Origin: Streptomyces sp. NRRL F-2664
Lineage (GTDB): Bacteria > Actinomycetota > Actinomycetes > Streptomycetales > Streptomycetaceae
Direction of reading: 5' to 3'
Assembly: GCF_000719345.1 (NCBI RefSeq)
Contig: NZ_JOFX01000078.1
Span: 1-9,907 of the forward strand
DNA: 9,907 nucleotides
Below are positions 6,411-9,907 of this stretch, in pieces; within the stretch, counting starts at the first letter, position 1, and each line of letters starts with the position of its first letter. Both the position numbers and the translations under genes were made by a program. Under the pieces are notes generated by a model that worked only from the letters and a program-made list of their open reading frames with translations, searched no databases and had not been told where the DNA came from.

Positions 6411-7130
6411 CAGGACTGCGTGGCCACCAGGCCGGCCGCCGAGGCCGACGTCGACACCACCGACCGGGTCCACGACGTACTCGACGAGCGCGGCCTGCTG
6501 CCCGGCGAGCACTACGCCGACAGCGCCTACATCACCGCCGAGAAGGTCATCAAGGCCCATGCCCCGGGAGTGGAGCTGAATCGGCCCGGTCAACCGGGGC
6601 AATCAGTGGCAGAGCCGCACCGAGGATGCTTTCGACACCGACGCCTTCACGATCGACTGGGACACGCTGTCCGCCACCTGCCCGCAGGGCCATCCCAGCA
6701 CCTGGTCCGGAACCGGCTGGACCGGCACGGCAGCCCCCGAGTGCAGTTCACCTTCAGCCTGACCAACTGCACACCCTGTCCGGTGCGGTCCCGCTGCACC
6801 CACGCCAAGACCGCTGCCCGCACCGTCACTCTAAGACCCTGTGACCAGCACGAACTCCTCCAACGGCTTTACGCCGAGCAGGCGACCGAGCAGTGGCACC
6901 GCCACTGTGGCCACCGTGCCGGCGTCGAAGGCACCATCTCCCAGGGCATCCGTGCCTTCGGCCTTCGTCGCAGCCGCTACCGCGGCCAGGCGAAGACTGC
7001 AGTCCAGCACATCCTGACCGCAACCGCGATCAACCTCACCCGGCTCGACGCCTGGACCAGCGGCACCCCACTCGGCCTGACCCGCGTCTCACACATCGCC
7101 GCACTGGCACCCCAGGCCGCGACCACATAG
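6411..7130 (+). pseudogene. IS1182-family transposase, 5'-truncated and frameshifted
   Basis: Only the C-terminal part is left. The first frame reads EADVDTTDRVHDVLDERGLL and PGEHYADSAYITAEKV to about 6579. After an apparent extra base at CTGAATC the next frame gives IGPVNRGNQWQSRTEDAF, DAFTIDWDTLSATCPQGH and STWSGTGWTG. Around the C-run at 6734-6738 it returns to the first frame with VQFTFSLTNCTPCPVRSRCT. It ends with VEGTISQGIRAFGLRRSRYR and QHILTATAINLTRLDAW, the conserved acidic and Arg-rich C-terminal block of IS1182-type DDE transposases. The catalytic N-terminal half is missing, so it is inactive. The first codons are in the same frame as the IS3-type OrfA, separated from it only by its TGA. 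Confidence 0.8.
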
Positions 7131-7441
7131 TCAAATTCGCCAGCAGAGTCATCTCCGGGGCTGCGCTGCGGGTCTGCGACTGCTAACGACAGTTGCTCGC
7201 CGGGTGGCTCACCAGGTCTGCACACTTCGACTGCGTGTTTGCTTCCGGCAGTCGCGACACGGCCCGGCCCCCGCCGCGCGGGGGCCGGACTGCATCGGTG
7301 GTGCCGGACACGGGGGTGGGCGCCCGAAGGGCCGCCCAGGCGGGTCGGTTGGGTCAGCGGGCGGCGTCTGCCTCCTCGGCCTCGTCGGCCTCCGCCTCGT
7401 CGCCGTGGTCGCCGGGCCTGCCAACCCATCGCACGCCGTGG
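7131..7441. other. intergenic region between IS1182 remnant and ABC-F gene
   Basis: No complete gene is visible. The first bases after the transposase stop (AAATTCGCCAGCAGAGTC, about 7133-7150) resemble an IS1182-type terminal region, though no partner end is present. Next come a strong hairpin at 7264-7288 and, on the minus strand just beyond the ABC-F stop, an acidic coding-like frame ending at 7354 (GDEAEADEAEEADAAR). Confidence 0.4.
7264..7288 (-). terminator. strong GC hairpin downstream of the ABC-F gene
   Basis: CCGGCCCCCGC (7264-7274) and GCGGGGGCCGG (7278-7288) form a perfect 11-bp stem with a 3-nt CGC loop. It lies about 150 nt beyond the ABC-F stop. It probably terminates that transcript and may also block transcription coming from the IS side. 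There is no T-tract. Confidence 0.65.
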
Positions 7442-9079
7442 TCAGCGCGGGGAGCCGGAGGAGCCCTTCGCCGAAACCTCCGGGACGGTCTCGGTGTCGA
7501 GGTCCAGCCAGGACGTGATGCCGATCTGCTGAAGGAACGGGAAGTCGTGGCTGACTACGACCAGCGCACCCTGGTAGCCGGCCAGGGCCTGGGCGAGCTG
7601 GGTGACGCTGTCCATGTCGAGGTTGTTGGTGGGCTCGTCCAGCAGCAGGAGCTGGGGGGCCGGGTCGGCCAGCAGGAGTGCGGCCAGCGTGGCGCGGAAG
7701 CGTTCTCCCCCTGAGAGTGTGTCCACGAGCTGATCGGCGCGGTGGCCTTTGAACAGGAACCGGGCCAGCTGGGCGCGGATCTGGTTTCCGGTGGCGTGCG
7801 GGTTGAGACGGGCGACGTTGTCGAAGATCGTCCGCTGGCCGTCAAGCAGGTCCAGGCGCTGTGGCAGGTAGCGCAGCGGGACATGGACACAGACCTCGCC
7901 CTCCGAGGGTGGGAGTTGTCCGGCGATGGTGCGCAGGAGGGTGGTTTTCCCGGTGCCGTTGCGGCCGGTGAGCGCGATGCGTTCGGGCCCGTGGATGTTG
8001 AGGTCGTCGATGGTGCGGCCGGTGCGCAGGCGGGTGCGGTGGAGGGTGAGGACCGTGCGGTGGGGTGGGACGGCGGTGTCGGGCAGGTCGATGCGGATGG
8101 TGTCGTCGTCGCGGAGCCGGTCCTCGGCCGCGTCCAGGTGCTCTTTGGCGTCGGTAAGGCGTTGGTCGTGGACGGCCTGCTGCTTGCCTCGGGAGACCTG
8201 GGCTGCGCGCTTCATGGTTTGGGCGGAGGCTTTGTCCAGGCGGTTGTCGGCGTACATCTGCTTGCCGTAGCGGGCGCTGCGGGCTTGCCGTGTCTGGGCG
8301 GCGGCCAGGTCACGGCGCTGGCGGGCGAGGTCGGCGCGGGCGGTGGCGTGAGCCCGCTCGGCTGCTTCCTGCTCGGTGGCGATGGTGTTCTCGTATGCGG
8401 TCAGGTTGCCGCCGAAGGTGCGTATGGCGCCGGTGCGCAGCTCGGCGATCTGGTCGACACGTTCCAGCAGCTCGCGGTCGTGGGTCACGACGATCACGGC
8501 GCCCCTGTACTCGGTGACCGCGTCGTAGAGGCGGTGGCGGGCATGCCGGTCGAGGTTGTTGGTCGGCTCGTCCAGCAGCAGGACGCCGGGTCGGGCCAGC
8601 AGTAGAGCTGCCAGGCGCAGCAGGACGGCCTCGCCGCCGGAAATCTCTCTGACGGTGCGGTCCAGCCCTATGTGGCCCAGGCCCAGGCGGGCCAGGGCAG
8701 CGTGGGTGCGTTCCTCTACGTCCCATTGGTCGCCCAGCGTGGTGAAGTGTTCCTCGGCGGCATCGCCGGCTTCGATCGCGTGCAGGGCGGCCCGGGCGGA
8801 GGCTACCCCGAGGACCTCGTCGACCCGCAGAGCGGGATCAAGGGTGAGATCTTGCGGCAGGTAGCCGGGATCCCCGGCGATGTGGAGTGTCCCCGAGGAA
8901 GGCAGGAGTCGACCGGCGATCAACTGCAGGAGGGTGGACTTCCCGCTGCCGTTGCGCCCGATCAGGCCGGTGCTGCCCTCGCCGGCTGCCCAGGAAAGAT
9001 CGTCCAGGACGCGCGTGCCGTCCGGCCAGGCGAACGACACGCCGGTGCATAGGACGGGTGCGGTGGTGCGGATGCTCAT
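7442..9079 (-). CDS. ABC-F family ATPase, ribosomal-protection type, 545 aa
   Basis: The protein has two ATP-binding cassettes and no membrane domain, the ABC-F layout; such proteins bind the ribosomal E site and either eject antibiotics or assist translation. Cassette 1 has Walker A GRNGSGKS (41-48), signature ISGGE (146-150), Walker B VLLLDE (166-171) and switch His200. Cassette 2 has GRNGTGKT (372-379), LSGGER (455-460), LLLLDE (477-482) and His511. The linker of about 100 residues (232-335) is charged and helical (QRRDLAAAQTRQARSARYGK). All catalytic residues are intact and the length fits Streptomyces resistance ABC-Fs of 540-570 aa, so resistance is the favoured role, with the drug unknown. 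The ATG at 9079 is used: GGGAG lies ten bases upstream, and the frame extends to 9259 without homologous sequence. The leader suggests regulation. Confidence 0.9.
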   Translation of the reverse strand: MSIRTTAPVLCTGVSFAWPDGTRVLDDLSWAAGEGSTGLIGRNGSGKSTLLQLIAGRLLPSSGTLHIAGDPGYLPQDLTLDPALRVDEVLGVASARAALHAIEAGDAAEEHFTTLGDQWDVEERTHAALARLGLGHIGLDRTVREISGGEAVLLRLAALLLARPGVLLLDEPTNNLDRHARHRLYDAVTEYRGAVIVVTHDRELLERVDQIAELRTGAIRTFGGNLTAYENTIATEQEAAERAHATARADLARQRRDLAAAQTRQARSARYGKQMYADNRLDKASAQTMKRAAQVSRGKQQAVHDQRLTDAKEHLDAAEDRLRDDDTIRIDLPDTAVPPHRTVLTLHRTRLRTGRTIDDLNIHGPERIALTGRNGTGKTTLLRTIAGQLPPSEGEVCVHVPLRYLPQRLDLLDGQRTIFDNVARLNPHATGNQIRAQLARFLFKGHRADQLVDTLSGGERFRATLAALLLADPAPQLLLLDEPTNNLDMDSVTQLAQALAGYQGALVVVSHDFPFLQQIGITSWLDLDTETVPEVSAKGSSGSPR

Positions 9080-9123
9080 CAGGGGGTCTCTCCCACGTAC
9101 GTACTGGTAAAAGGGGCCAGCAT
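9079..9123 (-). CDS. candidate 14-aa leader peptide upstream of the ABC-F gene
   Basis: An ATG at 9123 opens a frame encoding MLAPFTSTYVGETP. Its TGA overlaps the ABC-F ATG as TGATG, so ribosomes ending here could restart at the ABC-F gene. Short coupled ORFs controlling ABC-F and erm genes by ribosome stalling are established in other bacteria. This one has no clear ribosome binding site of its own. The same frame is open upstream to a TTG at 9360 (93 codons), so it might be only the end of a longer ORF. Confidence 0.35.
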   Translation of the reverse strand: MLAPFTSTYVGETP

Positions 9124-9320
9124 GTGGAGACACCGCACCCGCAGAGAGCCGCGGATTTCGTGAAGACAAGCGCCGGAGCGTCGAGCCAGGCAAAAATGCC
9201 GGGCCAACGGGCAACTCACTTCCGAGGTCACACTCGTACACGCCACGTCTCGGGCGCACGGTGTCTCAGACCTCAGAGGAGCATTCGCCTCTCCCAACGG
9301 CGACAACAGATACGCCTCCG
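9080..9320 (-). promoter_or_regulatory. ABC-F 5' leader, possible attenuator
   Basis: About 235 nt separate the proposed start point from the ABC-F ATG. The stretch holds two candidate upstream ORFs and several weak hairpins, including a stem of eight positions with one mismatch around a TTTT loop (about 9187-9206) and an AGAGG/CCTCT stem around 9276-9292. It lacks a clear gene of its own. This size and content resemble antibiotic-responsive leaders of ABC-F genes; the mechanism is inferred. Confidence 0.35.
9273..9284 (-). CDS. candidate mini-ORF (MLL) in the ABC-F leader
   Basis: ATG CTC CTC TGA is preceded by the purine-rich GGGAGAGG with three intervening bases, one of the best Shine-Dalgarno-like sites in the leader. 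The mini-ORF lies in the loop and right arm of a small AGAGG/CCTCT hairpin. It may be a ribosome-loading site within an attenuator, or a chance occurrence. Confidence 0.2.
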   Translation of the reverse strand: MLL

Positions 9321-9350
9321 ACGGTACACACCGCTGCGGACTAATCACAA
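9321..9350 (-). promoter_or_regulatory. candidate ABC-F promoter with AT-rich upstream element
   Basis: On the minus strand TTGTGA (9350-9345) and TACCGT (9326-9321) are separated by 18 bases; the latter fits the TANNNT pattern common in Streptomyces. Just upstream lies the most AT-rich run nearby (TTTTATTGAATTTGG, 9365-9351). An AT-rich block touching the -35 is a hallmark of WhiB7/WblC-dependent promoters, which control resistance genes including ABC-Fs in actinomycetes. The link here is inference. Confidence 0.3.
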
Positions 9351-9377
9351 CCAAATTCAATAAAAGCGACTCCCCGA

Positions 9378-9410
9378 GAGAGCCCCAGCTGTGACCGCCG
9401 GAGGGCTCTC
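9378..9410. terminator. hairpin upstream of the ABC-F promoter region
   Basis: GAGAGCCC (9378-9385) and GGGCTCTC (9403-9410) form a perfect 8-bp stem with a 17-nt loop. On the minus strand it is followed by GGGGAGTCGC and TTTTATT, so it could end transcripts entering from the IS110 side and insulate the ABC-F promoter. Confidence 0.4.
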
Positions 9411-9533
9411 CGTCACTCTACGTAGCATTCCTCTAGGGGTCTGCTCCCGCTCCAGGGAGTACGTCGATAACGCGACTTGCCAGACGCCAGCGGGATCTCA
9501 GACAGGCACTCAGCTTGTTCCCTTTCTTCCGGC

Positions 9534-9557
9534 CTCGAACGGTGTCTCGAACGGTGT
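9534..9557. repeat. 12-bp perfect tandem duplication
   Basis: CTCGAACGGTGT occurs twice head to tail (9534-9545 and 9546-9557). It lies in non-coding sequence between the ABC-F leader and the IS110 remnant. It may be a slippage duplication or a pair of binding half-sites; no matching copy was seen elsewhere in the window. Confidence 0.7.
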
Positions 9558-9588
9558 CGCTCACCTGGGGATTCGCCGGATGTGGGGG

Positions 9589-9644
9589 CGGCCTTCGTCT
9601 GATCATGTGCTCCGGCCAAGGTGCGCTGACCAAGACGAAGGCCG
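9589..9644 (-). terminator. 12-bp inverted repeat beyond the IS110 remnant
   Basis: CGGCCTTCGTCT (9589-9600) and AGACGAAGGCCG (9633-9644) are perfect reverse complements with a 32-nt spacer. Read on the minus strand it lies about 30 nt after the transposase stop at 9675, so it may be its terminator. The long loop leaves open an operator or an RNA structure. Confidence 0.4.
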
Positions 9645-9674
9645 TGGGGGTGAGTCTGCTTCCTAATGTTGTTG

Positions 9675-9907
9675 TCAAGCGGCCGTGGTGACTGGCGGTG
9701 TCACTTCGTAGCATCGTCGGTCACGGATCAGGGCCCGCAGAACGTTGACGCGGCGGCGTGCGAGGGCGAGCACGGCCCCTTGCCCGAATCTCGTGGTGCG
9801 GGGGCGACGCCGGCAAGTGCCGCCAGGGCATCCGGGGTGCTGAACTCGCCCAGATCGCCGCCGACGGCGGCGAGGAATTCTGCTCCGAGCACGGCGCCGA
9901 TGCCGGG
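9675..9907 (-). pseudogene. IS110-family transposase C-terminal remnant with internal deletion (partial)
   Basis: On the minus strand from the window edge the frame reads PGIGAVLGAEFLAAVGGDLG, then TPDALAALAGVAPAPRDSG, the Transposase_20 segment (C-terminal domain with the Gly-Ile-Gly entry) of IS110-type DEDD transposases. Immediately after RDSGK, another frame continues AVLALARRRVNVLRALIRD, the conserved end of the same protein family, and stops at 9675-9677. In intact members these two blocks are separated by roughly 80 residues, including the catalytic serine region, so an internal deletion with a frame change lies near 9776-9786. The element is therefore inactive. The 5' part continues beyond the window. 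Confidence 0.75.

Noticed and set aside
7742..8605. 287-codon plus-strand open frame
   Set aside because: It lies antisense to the ABC-F gene, which carries all Walker and signature motifs; the plus frame is Val/Gly/Ala-rich without domains.
9079..9360. 93-codon minus-strand frame as a real upstream gene
   Set aside because: The TTG start lies upstream of the proposed transcription start, the codon bias is weak and the composition is odd (many Cys and Ser); only its last 14 codons are kept as a candidate leader peptide.
9391..9666. 91-codon plus-strand frame
   Set aside because: It has no ribosome binding site, runs through hairpins and the 12-bp tandem repeat, and shows no family motifs or codon bias.
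9300..9700. CRISPR array or tRNA-related attachment site
   Set aside because: Only one 12-bp tandem pair was seen, with no spacer-repeat periodicity, and no tRNA cloverleaf or T-arm sequence was found.

Overview
The window looks like Streptomyces or a close actinomycete. G+C is high, with strong G/C bias at third codon positions and frequent GTG starts. Several proteins belong to families I know mainly from Streptomyces: a stand-alone CBM48/isoamylase early-set protein, a DUF6233-like remnant, a twin-arginine NodB-type lipoprotein and an actinobacterial ABC-F ATPase. The gene content suggests an accessory or decaying region, with many short hypothetical genes, several frameshifted remnants and pieces of three different insertion-sequence families.

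Layout. At 1-761 the tail of an upstream gene overlaps by ATGA with a 230-aa helical protein of unknown function (+). At 762-1365 there is no intact gene; a hairpin and minus-strand degraded coding pieces can be seen. At 1365-2655 on the minus strand lie a 265-aa protein with a Cys-rich centre and, upstream of it, a 91-aa CBM48 protein, with hairpins between them. At 2849-3093 (+) is a small hydrophilic 60-aa protein with a strong terminator. At 3283-3720 is a DUF6233-like pseudogene with two frame changes, followed by a 74-aa helix-turn-helix protein (3797-4021) that meets a convergent two-helix membrane protein (4018-4386, -). At 4551-5786 is a Tat/lipobox polysaccharide deacetylase-like lipoprotein.

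From about 6050 to 7130 an IS3-type OrfA is joined directly to a 5'-truncated, twice-frameshifted IS1182-type transposase remnant. At 7442-9079 (-) is an intact two-domain ABC-F ATPase, which is likely to act on ribosomes (antibiotic resistance or translation factor). It is preceded by a leader of about 230 nt with an AT-rich promoter-like start, two candidate upstream ORFs and a TGATG coupling junction. The window ends inside an internally deleted IS110-family transposase remnant (9675 to the edge, -).

How the parts fit. I see no single multi-gene pathway. The clearest functional unit is the ABC-F gene with its leader, which lies between IS1182 and IS110 remnants; this fits a resistance-type gene carried in an IS-rich accessory segment. 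The CBM48 protein and the deacetylase lipoprotein both suggest contact with polysaccharide but are separately organised. Starts, hairpins and promoters were judged by eye, and family calls come from motif recognition without database searches.
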